NCBI GenBank assembly: GCA_003612485.1
Contig: RAZA01000010.1
Span: forward strand, 80,354-144,353
Source: a bacterium D16-50
GTDB taxonomy: Bacteria; Bacillota; Clostridia; Lachnospirales; Lachnospiraceae
Reading direction: 5' to 3'
DNA: 64,000 nucleotides
Made by a program: the position numbers and the translations under genes. The notes under the pieces are model-generated. The model worked only from the letters and a program-made list of their open reading frames with translations, did not search any database and was not told where the DNA came from. Each line of letters starts with the position of its first letter. The stretch's first letter is position 1. Positions 36,245-44,857 of this stretch are shown in pieces.

Positions 36245-37402
36245 ATGAGCAGGAAGATACAAGCTCCGGGAGACCGGGCATACCGGATATGCAAAAGCTG
36301 CGTGATGGACACCTCTGACTCAAAGATTACCTTTGACGCAGAGGGTGTATGCGATTTTTGCCGCGACTATTACAACAATATCCTTCCCGGCTGGAAGCAG
36401 GGGGAGGAGGGCATGGCTTATCTGCTGCAGGTCTCAGAAAAGATAAAAGCGGCAGGTAAGGGCAGAAAATATGACTGTATCATAGGCATGAGCGGCGGGG
36501 TGGACAGCTCCTACCTTTGCTATATAGCGAAGGAGGTCATGCACCTGAGACCCCTGATCTATTGCGTGGACACAGGCTGGAATCTGGACGTGGCAGTGGA
36601 GAATATCAGGCGGGTGGTGGAGGCTCTGGATCTGGACATGTATACGGAGGTGGTGGACTGGCAGGAGATGCAGGATCTCCAGCTCTCCTTCTTCAAATCT
36701 CAGGTCCCCTATCAGGACCTGCCTCAGGACCATGCCATATTCGCGGGGCTCTACAATTACGCGGTGAAGAACAAGATCAAGTATGTACTGACAGGGGCCA
36801 ACAATGCCACGGAATGCATCCGCCCGCCCATAGAGTGGGTATACCAGAACGACATCGTACTCATCGGGGACATCCATAAAAAATACGGAAAAGTATCCCT
36901 CAGGACATTCCCTAAGTGCGGCATGCTCAAGTACCGTCTCTTCTATACCTATTTCAAGGGCATGAGGCGCGTCGCCCCGCTGAACCTTGTGGAATATGAC
37001 AAGGAAAAGGCAAAAAGGTTCCTGCAGGAGCAGTACGGCTGGCAGCCCTATGACAACAAGCATTACGAGAACATATTTACACGGTGGTACGAAGGGTACT
37101 ATCTCCCCCACAAGTTTGGATACGACAAGCGCCGGGTCTATTTCTCCAACGAGATTCTGGCCGGAACTATGACCAGAGAAGATGCGCTTACGGAGCTGAA
37201 GCGGGAGCCTTACCCGGCTGAGACCATGCAGAAAGACAAGGAGTATATCGCCAAAAAACTTGGCCTCAGCACGGAAGAGTTCGACCGGATCATCAACGGC
37301 CAGAACCGTACCTACAGCGATTACCGCAATTCCTATTGGCTCATACAGCTTGGCACCGCCGTCCTGAGGAAGCTGGGGATTGAGAAGAAGAAGTTCAGGT
37401 GA
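36245..37402 (+). CDS. N-acetyl sugar amidotransferase (WbpG/PseA family)
   Basis: A 385-residue PP-loop ATPase that activates a sugar carboxylate or keto group for amide/amidine formation. The Cys pairs CKSCVMDTSD and CDFCRDYY form the likely zinc site. The PP-loop is IIGMSGGVDSSYLCYIA, and LTGANNATECIRPP and PKCGMLKYRLFYTYFKG follow. Family members usually receive ammonia from HisH/HisF-like partners, but none is in this locus. With WbpO/WbpP-type enzymes downstream, the target may be a GalNAcA carboxylate. GGAGG precedes the ATG. The next gene overlaps its stop. Confidence 0.87.
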   Translation: MSRKIQAPGDRAYRICKSCVMDTSDSKITFDAEGVCDFCRDYYNNILPGWKQGEEGMAYLLQVSEKIKAAGKGRKYDCIIGMSGGVDSSYLCYIAKEVMHLRPLIYCVDTGWNLDVAVENIRRVVEALDLDMYTEVVDWQEMQDLQLSFFKSQVPYQDLPQDHAIFAGLYNYAVKNKIKYVLTGANNATECIRPPIEWVYQNDIVLIGDIHKKYGKVSLRTFPKCGMLKYRLFYTYFKGMRRVAPLNLVEYDKEKAKRFLQEQYGWQPYDNKHYENIFTRWYEGYYLPHKFGYDKRRVYFSNEILAGTMTREDALTELKREPYPAETMQKDKEYIAKKLGLSTEEFDRIINGQNRTYSDYRNSYWLIQLGTAVLRKLGIEKKKFR

Positions 37403-37407
37403 GTATC

Positions 37408-38583
37408 ATGAAGCTTTTGCTGGTGGACAACGTACATCTATACAAAGACCCACAAGGAAACTATTATGCCCCCTCAATCTACAGCCATGCATTTCTGCAG
37501 CGCTATCTGGCCGTATTTGAAGAGGTCAGATTCCTAGGAAAGGCAAGACCTCTGAGGGAAGCCGACAAGACAAAATGCCTTCTGGTCAGCGGAGAGGGCG
37601 TCGAGATCACAGAGCTTCCCTGGTATCAGGGAATGGGGCAGATGATCCTGAAGATGCCGGAGCTCCTTCCGGCTTATCGGAAAGCTTCAGAAGGCTGCGG
37701 CTGCTGTATATATAGAATCGCGCAGGTAGAGAGCTTTCTGGCCTACCTTTTCAGAAGAAGACGAATTCCCTATGCAGTGGAAATGGTCAATGACCCGGAC
37801 TCATGGAGCGCCATGCCCGGCCTTGTGAGAAAGGTCTCCGGGCGGATGTCCAGAAAGATGATCCGACATGCCATAGGAGCGTCCTTCGTGACAGAAAAGC
37901 TCTTGCAGCAACGGTACGCAGGCGGCAGAAAAAGGAAGGGATACTTCGAGGCCAGCTACTCTTCCGTAGAGCTGGAGCAATCCGACATAGCCGCGGAGCC
38001 CATAAGGTGGCAATCCGCCGAGACGTTTAGGATCGTCCACGTGGCCAACGCCATCAGCAATGACATGAAGGGCCACAAGACACTGATCGATGTTGCAAAA
38101 CGTCTCGCAGACGCCGGATGCCGTTTCGAGGTAATCTTCATCGGACATGGAGACCTGACAGAGGAATACCGGGAATACGCAGCCTCTCTAGGGCTGGAAA
38201 AATCGGTGAGGTTCATCGGAATGATAAGCGGGAAAAAAAGCTTGCTGGACAAGCTCCGGGAATGTCACATAATGGTCTTTCCCTCAAAATCGGAGGGTCT
38301 GCCCAGAACGCTGATTGAAGCTATGGCAGTAGGACTTCCTTGTCTGTCTACTCCGGTAGGCGGGATACCGGAACTGATAGATTCCAGATATTTGTTTGAT
38401 CCCGAGGACAGCAAGGGATTTGCAGACGAGATCCTCCGTCTGGTTCAGACCCCTCAGGAGCTTCTGGAAATGAGCCTCAGAAACTTACGGAAGGCAAGAG
38501 AGTTCAACAAGGCCGATCTTGGGACGAAAAGAACCCGCTTCTATGGGATGCTGAGAAAAGCCGCAGAAACGAACATGAAATAA
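37408..38583 (+). CDS. Glycosyltransferase family 4
   Basis: A 391-residue GT-B enzyme. The N-terminal domain begins MKLLLVDNVHLYKDPQGNYY. The C-terminal domain holds FRIVHVANAISNDMKGHKTL and VFPSKSEGLPRTLIEAM with the E-x7-E nucleotide-sugar site, then PVGGIPELID. The donor sugar is unknown. The ATG at 37408, with AGGTGA five bases upstream, is preferred over an overlapping GTG at 37399; translation is coupled to the amidotransferase. Base composition is intermediate, unlike the GC-rich genes before 36.2 kb. Confidence 0.85.
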   Translation: MKLLLVDNVHLYKDPQGNYYAPSIYSHAFLQRYLAVFEEVRFLGKARPLREADKTKCLLVSGEGVEITELPWYQGMGQMILKMPELLPAYRKASEGCGCCIYRIAQVESFLAYLFRRRRIPYAVEMVNDPDSWSAMPGLVRKVSGRMSRKMIRHAIGASFVTEKLLQQRYAGGRKRKGYFEASYSSVELEQSDIAAEPIRWQSAETFRIVHVANAISNDMKGHKTLIDVAKRLADAGCRFEVIFIGHGDLTEEYREYAASLGLEKSVRFIGMISGKKSLLDKLRECHIMVFPSKSEGLPRTLIEAMAVGLPCLSTPVGGIPELIDSRYLFDPEDSKGFADEILRLVQTPQELLEMSLRNLRKAREFNKADLGTKRTRFYGMLRKAAETNMK

Positions 38584-38603
38584 AAAAGGAGAAGAACTGC
38601 CGC

Positions 38604-39920
38604 ATGTGTATGGATCTATATGAACGCTTGACAGAGCGGAAAGAGAAACTGGCCGTGATAGGGCTGGGCTACGTAGGAATGCCTCTGGCTGTGGCATTTG
38701 CCCGCAGCCTCGACGTGATCGGCTTCGATGTCAACAGTGACAAGATCGCCTTGTACAACAAGGGGATTGACCCCACCAGAGAGGTGGGTGATAGGGCCAT
38801 ACAAGAGTCCTCCATGGTCTTCACCGACGACGAGACAGCGCTGGGGGAGGCAAGGTTCCTGATAGTGGCAGTGCCCACCCCTGTCCAGGAGGACAAGACC
38901 CCCGATCTGGCCCCGGTGGAGGGTGCCACCCGGATCGTGGGCAAAAACCTCGCCAGAGGGTCCGTCGTGGTCTACGAGAGCACGGTGTATCCGGGCGTCA
39001 CGGAGGAAGTGTGCGTTCCCATTCTGGAGAGGGAAAGCGGGCTCAAGTGCGGCAGGGACTTCAGGGTGGGCTACTCCCCGGAGAGGATCAACCCCGCTGA
39101 CAAGGAACACACTCTCTCCAACATCGTCAAGATTGTGTCGGGCATGGACGCCGAGACTCTGGAGACAGTGGCCCGGGTCTACGGGCTGGTGGCTCTGGCG
39201 GGAGTCTACCGCGCCGCGTCCATAAAGGTAGCGGAGGCCGCCAAGGTCATTGAAAACAGCCAGAGGGACATCAACATCGCGTTTATGAACGAGCTGTCAA
39301 TCATTTTCCATAGGATGGGGATCGACACGAAGGAGGTGCTGGAGGCTGCAGGGACCAAGTGGAACTTCCTGAGGTTCCAGCCCGGGCTGGTTGGCGGGCA
39401 CTGCATCGGGGTGGATCCTTACTACCTGACCCACAAGGCGGCGCAGCTGGGCTACCACTCTCAGGTAATCTTATCAGGCCGCCGCATAAATGACGACATG
39501 GGCCGCTATGTGGCGGAGAGCGTCGTGAAGGGGCTCATCATAGCGGGCAAGGCCATCCGGGATGCAAGAGTCGCCATTCTGGGTTTCGCCTTCAAGGAGA
39601 ACTGTCAGGATACCAGAAACACCCGAGTCATAGACATCATCCGCGAGCTTCAGGAGTTCGGGGTTCGGACAGAGGTGGCGGACGATGTGGCGGACGCCGG
39701 GGAGGCCAAGGCCTTGTACGGCATTGACATCGTCCCCATGGCAGGCCTAGGGCAGGCGGATGCCGCCGTGGTCTGCGTGCAGCACGATATCTTCAAGGAT
39801 ATGGAGAGACAGCAGTTCGATTCGCTGCTGGAGGGTTCCCCGAGGCTCCTCTTTGATCTCAAGGGCATCTATGACAAGAAGGAGTTCGTAGATGCAGGAT
39901 ACTATTATTGGAGGCTGTGA
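38604..39920 (+). CDS. UDP-N-acetylhexosamine 6-dehydrogenase (WbpO/TviB type)
   Basis: Oxidises a UDP-HexNAc to the uronic acid with 2 NAD. The 438-residue protein shows LAVIGLGYVGMPLAVAFARS, AVPTPVQEDKTPDL, YESTVYPGVTEEV, KVAEAAKVIENSQRDINIA (catalytic Lys), and VGGHCIGVDPYYLTHKA with the catalytic Cys. The form ALGYHSQVILSGRRIND-like and the adjacent WbpP-type epimerase point to UDP-GalNAc as substrate, giving UDP-GalNAcA, as for WbpO. UDP-GlcNAc (TviB) is the alternative. Five bases separate it from the epimerase start. Confidence 0.9.
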   Translation: MCMDLYERLTERKEKLAVIGLGYVGMPLAVAFARSLDVIGFDVNSDKIALYNKGIDPTREVGDRAIQESSMVFTDDETALGEARFLIVAVPTPVQEDKTPDLAPVEGATRIVGKNLARGSVVVYESTVYPGVTEEVCVPILERESGLKCGRDFRVGYSPERINPADKEHTLSNIVKIVSGMDAETLETVARVYGLVALAGVYRAASIKVAEAAKVIENSQRDINIAFMNELSIIFHRMGIDTKEVLEAAGTKWNFLRFQPGLVGGHCIGVDPYYLTHKAAQLGYHSQVILSGRRINDDMGRYVAESVVKGLIIAGKAIRDARVAILGFAFKENCQDTRNTRVIDIIRELQEFGVRTEVADDVADAGEAKALYGIDIVPMAGLGQADAAVVCVQHDIFKDMERQQFDSLLEGSPRLLFDLKGIYDKKEFVDAGYYYWRL

Positions 39921-39924
39921 CAGA

Positions 39925-40899
39925 ATGAGATACCAAGATCTGTTTTTTGAAAAGGGCTCCTTGTTTCTGGTCACCGGCGGGGCAGGCTTCATCGGATCCA
40001 ACCTCTGCGAGGCCATCCTCCGCATGGGCTACCGGATAAGGTGTCTGGACGACCTATCCACCGGCAAATACGGGAACGTGGAGCCGTTCCTTGACGAGCC
40101 CGGCTACGAATTCATAGAAGGGGACATCAAAGACCTCCGAACCTGCATGGATGCCTGCGCAGGGGCGGACTTCGTCCTGCATCAGGCGGCATGGGGGAGC
40201 GTCCCCCGCTCCATAGAGATGCCCCTCTTCTACTGCGCCAACAACATCACCGGAACCCTCAACATGCTGGAGGCCGCCAGAAAACAGAATGTAAAGAAGT
40301 TTGTCTATGCCAGCAGCTCCTCGGTCTACGGCGATGAGCCCACCCTTCCCAAGACGGAGGGGAGGGAGGGGAACTTGCTCTCCCCCTACGCCGTGTCAAA
40401 GCGGGCGGACGAGGAATGGGCAAAGCAGTACACAAAGCACTATGGCCTTGACACCTATGGTCTGCGGTACTTTAACGTATTCGGGCGCAGGCAGGATCCC
40501 CAAGGAGCGTATGCCGCCGTCATCCCCAAGTTCATCCGGCAGCTGCTGAAGGGGGAGCGCCCCACCATCCACGGGGACGGGGGGCAGAGCCGCGACTTCA
40601 CCTATATCGAGAACGTCATTGAGGCGAACCTGAAGGCCTGCGCCGCCGGATCCCACGCTGCCGGAAGGGCATACAACATCGCCTATGGCGGTAGGGAGTA
40701 TCTGCTGGACATCTACCATGGGCTCACCAAGGCTCTGGGCGTGGACATTGAACCCCTCTTCGGCCCGGAGCGGGCCGGGGACATAAAACACTCCAATGCG
40801 GACATCGGCAGCGCCAGAGCCTATCTGGGCTACGAGCCTCAATGGAGCTTCGAGGAAGGGATCGCTGCCGCCATAGAGTGGTACAAAGAAAACTTATAG
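39925..40899 (+). CDS. UDP-N-acetylglucosamine 4-epimerase (WbpP/TviC type)
   Basis: Interconverts UDP-GlcNAc and UDP-GalNAc. A 324-residue extended SDR: SLFLVTGGAGFIGSNLCEAI, HQAAWGSVPRSIEMP (the G-S-V-P-R-S-I signature of WbpP-type epimerases), VYASSSSVYGDEP (Ser), LSPYAVSKRADEE (Y-x-x-x-K) and YFNVFGRRQDPQGAYAAVIP. The ATG at 39925 has GGAGG upstream; the longer frame overlaps the dehydrogenase. With the preceding gene it should supply UDP-GalNAcA. Confidence 0.9.
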   Translation: MRYQDLFFEKGSLFLVTGGAGFIGSNLCEAILRMGYRIRCLDDLSTGKYGNVEPFLDEPGYEFIEGDIKDLRTCMDACAGADFVLHQAAWGSVPRSIEMPLFYCANNITGTLNMLEAARKQNVKKFVYASSSSVYGDEPTLPKTEGREGNLLSPYAVSKRADEEWAKQYTKHYGLDTYGLRYFNVFGRRQDPQGAYAAVIPKFIRQLLKGERPTIHGDGGQSRDFTYIENVIEANLKACAAGSHAAGRAYNIAYGGREYLLDIYHGLTKALGVDIEPLFGPERAGDIKHSNADIGSARAYLGYEPQWSFEEGIAAAIEWYKENL

Positions 40900-40964
40900 G
40901 AGCCGGCGCTTATTTGAAAAAATAAATGACCGCTACACAATTTTATTCAGGAGATTGCCTTGAG

Positions 40965-42770
40965 ATGAACAACGTCATTACGATTCTGGTGGATTCCGTA
41001 TTCAGTGAATGTATAAGCAGCAGAAAAACAAAAGCATCATCGACACCGTTTATTGACACTCTCCTGAAGGACAGCATCTACACACCTAATATGTACTCTT
41101 TCGGCCCTTATACAAATGCAGCCACAAAGGGGCTGTACTGCTCTGTCCCCACGCTGGAGGACTATGGGTACTATTTCGGGATCAACGCCTCGGAATACAA
41201 CCCGTACCGTTTATTCAAAGAAAACGGGTATGAAACATACGGTTTCTACTACCCTTATTATCTGATATCAAACAAGACAAAGAGGCATATAGACCACTCC
41301 GTATATACCAGCGGCTTCAGCTTCGGCTCTATGTGGAAGGGGAATTTTGAGTATTATCAGCTGATAAAGAAACAGCGTCCGCTGAACGCTGCAGAATACG
41401 AAATACTGCGCAGGTTTCTTGCCATGGTGTTTGACCTATGGCTGGAATTCTATGACTCCATTCTTAACAACGCCGAGGCAAGGCTCCTGCTGGACAGATA
41501 CACGGATCTGCAGCGGGCAAGGGAGTCAAGGGAAAGTTTAAATGCCCAGCAGATCTTGTTTCTGGCAGATGAGAGGAAGTATGTGGATACCCTTCTGGAT
41601 ATGGGGGTAGATCATGCTCTGGCCAAGATAGACTGTATCGATTTCTCCGTCTTCGCTGACACAGACTTTATCAAAAAGGTAATATATCCCCAAAACAAGG
41701 ACATTACCGATTATATCCAGAGACGAACCCGGATGCTGAACAGACGCAACAACAAAGTCGGAGGCAGGCAGCTTTTGTCCGCTCTGGGCAAGTACCTCCT
41801 GCACCGTGACAAGGAAGGCCTGCGATTCATATACAATGTGGCCTGCTCCCGAAATACCCAGCGTAAAATGCTTAGTGACACGTTCAGAGGCATATGGCAG
41901 GAAATGCCTTCCGCCAAATCCCAGATCAGAACCGCCATAGACATGCTGGAGCAGCGCCGGACGGATTCCCCCTTTTACCTTTCCTTCCATTTTCTGGAGG
42001 TTCATGAAAGGGTGGCCTACTTTTCCTATGACCGTCAGGACGCGGCGGAGGCCCGGAAGGAATTCGAGACGGCGAGAGAGCTGGCAGAAAACTGCGGAGA
42101 CGACTTCAGGGGCAGTCTGGTCTACCAGATGGCGCTGCGGTACATCGACTCCTGCATAGAAGAGCTGTTTGACTACCTGAATCGGAGCGGCCTTGCCGAC
42201 AGCACCACGGTGATGGTGGTGGCGGATCACGGCTCCTCCTATACCTACTATCCCATCCGGGAGAACGTGGTGAACAACTTCCACCGGGAAAACTACAACA
42301 TACCCATGGTTATCTGGCAGAAGGGCCTGCAAGGCGCCGGTGTCTACGAGGGAATGTATACATCCATGGACGCATACCCCACTTTGCTGGACGTAGTGGG
42401 TCTGCAGAAGCCCAAATTCTGGCAGGGCAAATCCGTCAGGGAACTCCCCCGCGGACGGGAATATGTGGTGACGGAATATATGGGCCCCGGTTCCCCCGAC
42501 ATGATGACGAGGCAGGCGTGGATGTCCGTGAGAAACAAGAAATACATGCTGGCATTTTACCCTCCCATGAATGAGGGATTTCATAGAGAAAAAGTGGCGG
42601 AGGCCTATGATCTGGAGCATGACCCTTTAGAGATGAAAAATATTGCCGGAAAAATCGATATCAATGATCCCGAAATCTCATTCCTGATCCAGCAGGTGGA
42701 AAACCGTTTTACAGAGATATGCGCAAATAGAGATAGGTTCTTAGCCGGTCTTGCTTCCATTGAGCTGTGA
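40965..42770 (+). CDS. Alkaline-phosphatase-superfamily (sulfatase-like) enzyme, possible phosphonate/phosphate transferase
   Basis: A 601-residue protein of the sulfatase/phosphoethanolamine-transferase fold. The N-terminal metal site is VITILVDSVFSE, and SFGPYTNAATKGLYCSVPTL carries a threonine where EptA/LtaS-type transferases have their nucleophile; no sulfatase C/S-x-P-x-R is seen. VMVVADHGSSYTYYP gives the D-H-G metal ligands. There is no signal peptide or membrane helix, so it appears cytoplasmic, unlike EptA or LtaS. It lies just before the phosphonate genes and may move a phosphonate or phospho-group onto a sugar; this is inference. The start at 40965 (MNNVITIL) has AGGAG about 11 bases upstream. 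Confidence 0.75.
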   Translation: MNNVITILVDSVFSECISSRKTKASSTPFIDTLLKDSIYTPNMYSFGPYTNAATKGLYCSVPTLEDYGYYFGINASEYNPYRLFKENGYETYGFYYPYYLISNKTKRHIDHSVYTSGFSFGSMWKGNFEYYQLIKKQRPLNAAEYEILRRFLAMVFDLWLEFYDSILNNAEARLLLDRYTDLQRARESRESLNAQQILFLADERKYVDTLLDMGVDHALAKIDCIDFSVFADTDFIKKVIYPQNKDITDYIQRRTRMLNRRNNKVGGRQLLSALGKYLLHRDKEGLRFIYNVACSRNTQRKMLSDTFRGIWQEMPSAKSQIRTAIDMLEQRRTDSPFYLSFHFLEVHERVAYFSYDRQDAAEARKEFETARELAENCGDDFRGSLVYQMALRYIDSCIEELFDYLNRSGLADSTTVMVVADHGSSYTYYPIRENVVNNFHRENYNIPMVIWQKGLQGAGVYEGMYTSMDAYPTLLDVVGLQKPKFWQGKSVRELPRGREYVVTEYMGPGSPDMMTRQAWMSVRNKKYMLAFYPPMNEGFHREKVAEAYDLEHDPLEMKNIAGKIDINDPEISFLIQQVENRFTEICANRDRFLAGLASIEL

Positions 42771-42836
42771 CGCAACAGCCATGGCAGGACAGCCGTTTTG
42801 TATAAGTAAAAATAGATATGCAGAGGAACAATTGAT

Positions 42837-44846
42837 ATGAAAGCTTTGATACTCAATTCAGGAACGGGAAGCAGGATGGGGGTTCTGACATCGGAGCATC
42901 CCAAATGCATGACGGAGGTATCCAATAGGGAGACCATTCTCTCAAGACAGCTGAGAATGTTGTCCGCCGCAGGAATCGAAGAGGTTGTCATGACCACCGG
43001 GCTTTTCGACGGCATTCTGGTAAACTACTGCCAGAGTCTGGATCTGCCGCTTCGGTACACCTTTGTAAAAAATCCGGAATATGCGGACACCAACTATATC
43101 TACAGCATCTACTGCGCCAAAGAATACCTTGAGGACGATATCCTTCTGCTCCATGGCGATCTGGTTTTTGAGATGTCCGTGCTGGACGCGGTCATGGCCT
43201 GGGAGGGCTCCTGCATGACCGTCAGCTCCGTCCTGCCCCTTCCCCAGAAGGATTTCAAGGCGGTCATAAAGGACGGACGGATCCGGGGCATCGGCATAGA
43301 GCTTTTCAATGAAGCTCTTGCGGCACAGCCCTTTTACAAGCTTCTGAAAGCGGACTGGCTCCTCTGGCTTGACCGGATCTGCGGATACTGCGAGAGCGGG
43401 AACCGAAAGTGTTATGCGGAGGACGCCTTCAATGAGGTTGCCGACCAGTGTACCGTTTACCCTCTGGATGTGCAGGACATGCTCTGCAGCGAAATTGACA
43501 ACGCACAGGATCTGGCCGTTGTGTCAGGCCGGCTTCATGAAATGGAGCACCGCACGGTCTACATGTGCTTCAGCACCGATATCCTCCACGGCGGCCACAT
43601 ATCCATCATCCGAAAGGCCCAGCGTCTGGGCAGGCTGATCATCGGCGTCATGTCGGACGAAGCCGTCGCGTCCTATAAAAGGTATCCGCTCCTGCCATAC
43701 GAAGACAGAAAAATCATGTTTGAAAACATATCAGGGGTTCATAAGGTGGTAAAGCAGGACAGCCTGAGCTATAAGGAGAACATCCAGCTGTACAAGCCCA
43801 CCTATGTGGTACACGGAGACGACTGGACCGCCGGGTTCCAGAAGCCCATCCGCGACGAGGTAGCCTCTCTGCTGGCCCGGTATGGCGGCAGGCTGGTGGA
43901 GTTCCCCTACTCCGAGGAAGAGCGGTATAGGGAGCTGGAGGCCCGCACCAGACTGGAGCTCTCCCTGCCGGACGCCCGACGCAGGCGGCTGAAGAAGGAA
44001 CTGGGGATGAAAGGACTCATCACTGCCATGGAGGCCCACGACGGGCTTACGGGACTGGTGGTGGAGAACACGATCTCCTACCAAAACGGCGGCGGCCACC
44101 AGTTCGATGCCATTTGGGTCTCCAGCCTATGCGACTCCACGGCGAAGGGGAAGCCGGACATCGAGCTGGTGGACATGACCAGCCGCTTTAGGACAATCGA
44201 GGATCTCATGGAGGTCACAACCAAGCCTATCATCTTCGACGGAGACACCGGCGGGAAGATAGAGCATTTCGTGTACACGGTCCGTTCCCTTGAACGTATG
44301 GGTGTGTCCATGGTAGTCATAGAGGACAAGACCGGCCTGAAGAAGAACTCGCTCTTCGGGACAGAGGTGGAGCAGACTCAGGACAGCATCGAGAACTTCT
44401 GCGCAAAGATCTCAGCAGGGAAAAAGGCACAGCGGACCACGGACTTCATGATCTGCGCACGGATCGAAAGCCTGATACTGGAGCGGGGGATGGAGGATGC
44501 CCTGATGCGGGCCAGAGCCTTCGCCGGGGCAGGCGCCGACGCCATTATGATTCACAGCAGGAAAAAATCTCCTGATGAGATATTCACATTTCTGGAGCAG
44601 TTCCGCAGGGAAGATCGGCACACCCCCGTGGTTTTGGTTCCCACCAGCTTCAACTCCGTGACGGAGGAAGAATTCAGGGAGCGCGGGGCAAACATCATCA
44701 TCTACGCCAACCAGCTCATCAGGGCCACCGTTCCGGCAATCCAGAACGCCGCCCGCATGATACTGGAACACCATAGGGCCAAGGAGTGCGACGACATGCT
44801 CATGCCATTTGCAGAGATCATCCGGCTGATTCCGGAACAGCTTTGA
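42837..44846 (+). CDS. Three-domain fusion: LicC-like nucleotidyltransferase / TagD-like cytidylyltransferase / phosphoenolpyruvate mutase
   Basis: A 669-residue protein. Residues 1 to about 235 are a LicC-type nucleotidyltransferase (LILNSGTGSRMGVLTSEHPK, LLLHGDLVFEM). Residues 240-375 are a TagD/Fom1-type cytidylyltransferase (CFSTDILHGGHISII with H-x-G-H near 250; RKIMFENISGVHKVVKQDS). Residues 380-669 are PEP mutase (MEAHDGLTGLVVE; IFDGDTGG near 467; active-site loop EDKTGLKKNS near 495). PEP mutase makes phosphonopyruvate, the entry to C-P bond metabolism. Fom1 joins a similar cytidylyltransferase to PEP mutase and cytidylylates 2-hydroxyethylphosphonate. The usual R-T-x-G-I-S-T motif of the middle domain is not evident. 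The reductase starts 11 bases downstream. Confidence 0.9.
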   Translation: MKALILNSGTGSRMGVLTSEHPKCMTEVSNRETILSRQLRMLSAAGIEEVVMTTGLFDGILVNYCQSLDLPLRYTFVKNPEYADTNYIYSIYCAKEYLEDDILLLHGDLVFEMSVLDAVMAWEGSCMTVSSVLPLPQKDFKAVIKDGRIRGIGIELFNEALAAQPFYKLLKADWLLWLDRICGYCESGNRKCYAEDAFNEVADQCTVYPLDVQDMLCSEIDNAQDLAVVSGRLHEMEHRTVYMCFSTDILHGGHISIIRKAQRLGRLIIGVMSDEAVASYKRYPLLPYEDRKIMFENISGVHKVVKQDSLSYKENIQLYKPTYVVHGDDWTAGFQKPIRDEVASLLARYGGRLVEFPYSEEERYRELEARTRLELSLPDARRRRLKKELGMKGLITAMEAHDGLTGLVVENTISYQNGGGHQFDAIWVSSLCDSTAKGKPDIELVDMTSRFRTIEDLMEVTTKPIIFDGDTGGKIEHFVYTVRSLERMGVSMVVIEDKTGLKKNSLFGTEVEQTQDSIENFCAKISAGKKAQRTTDFMICARIESLILERGMEDALMRARAFAGAGADAIMIHSRKKSPDEIFTFLEQFRREDRHTPVVLVPTSFNSVTEEEFRERGANIIIYANQLIRATVPAIQNAARMILEHHRAKECDDMLMPFAEIIRLIPEQL

Positions 44847-44857
44847 GGGAGGTAGCC

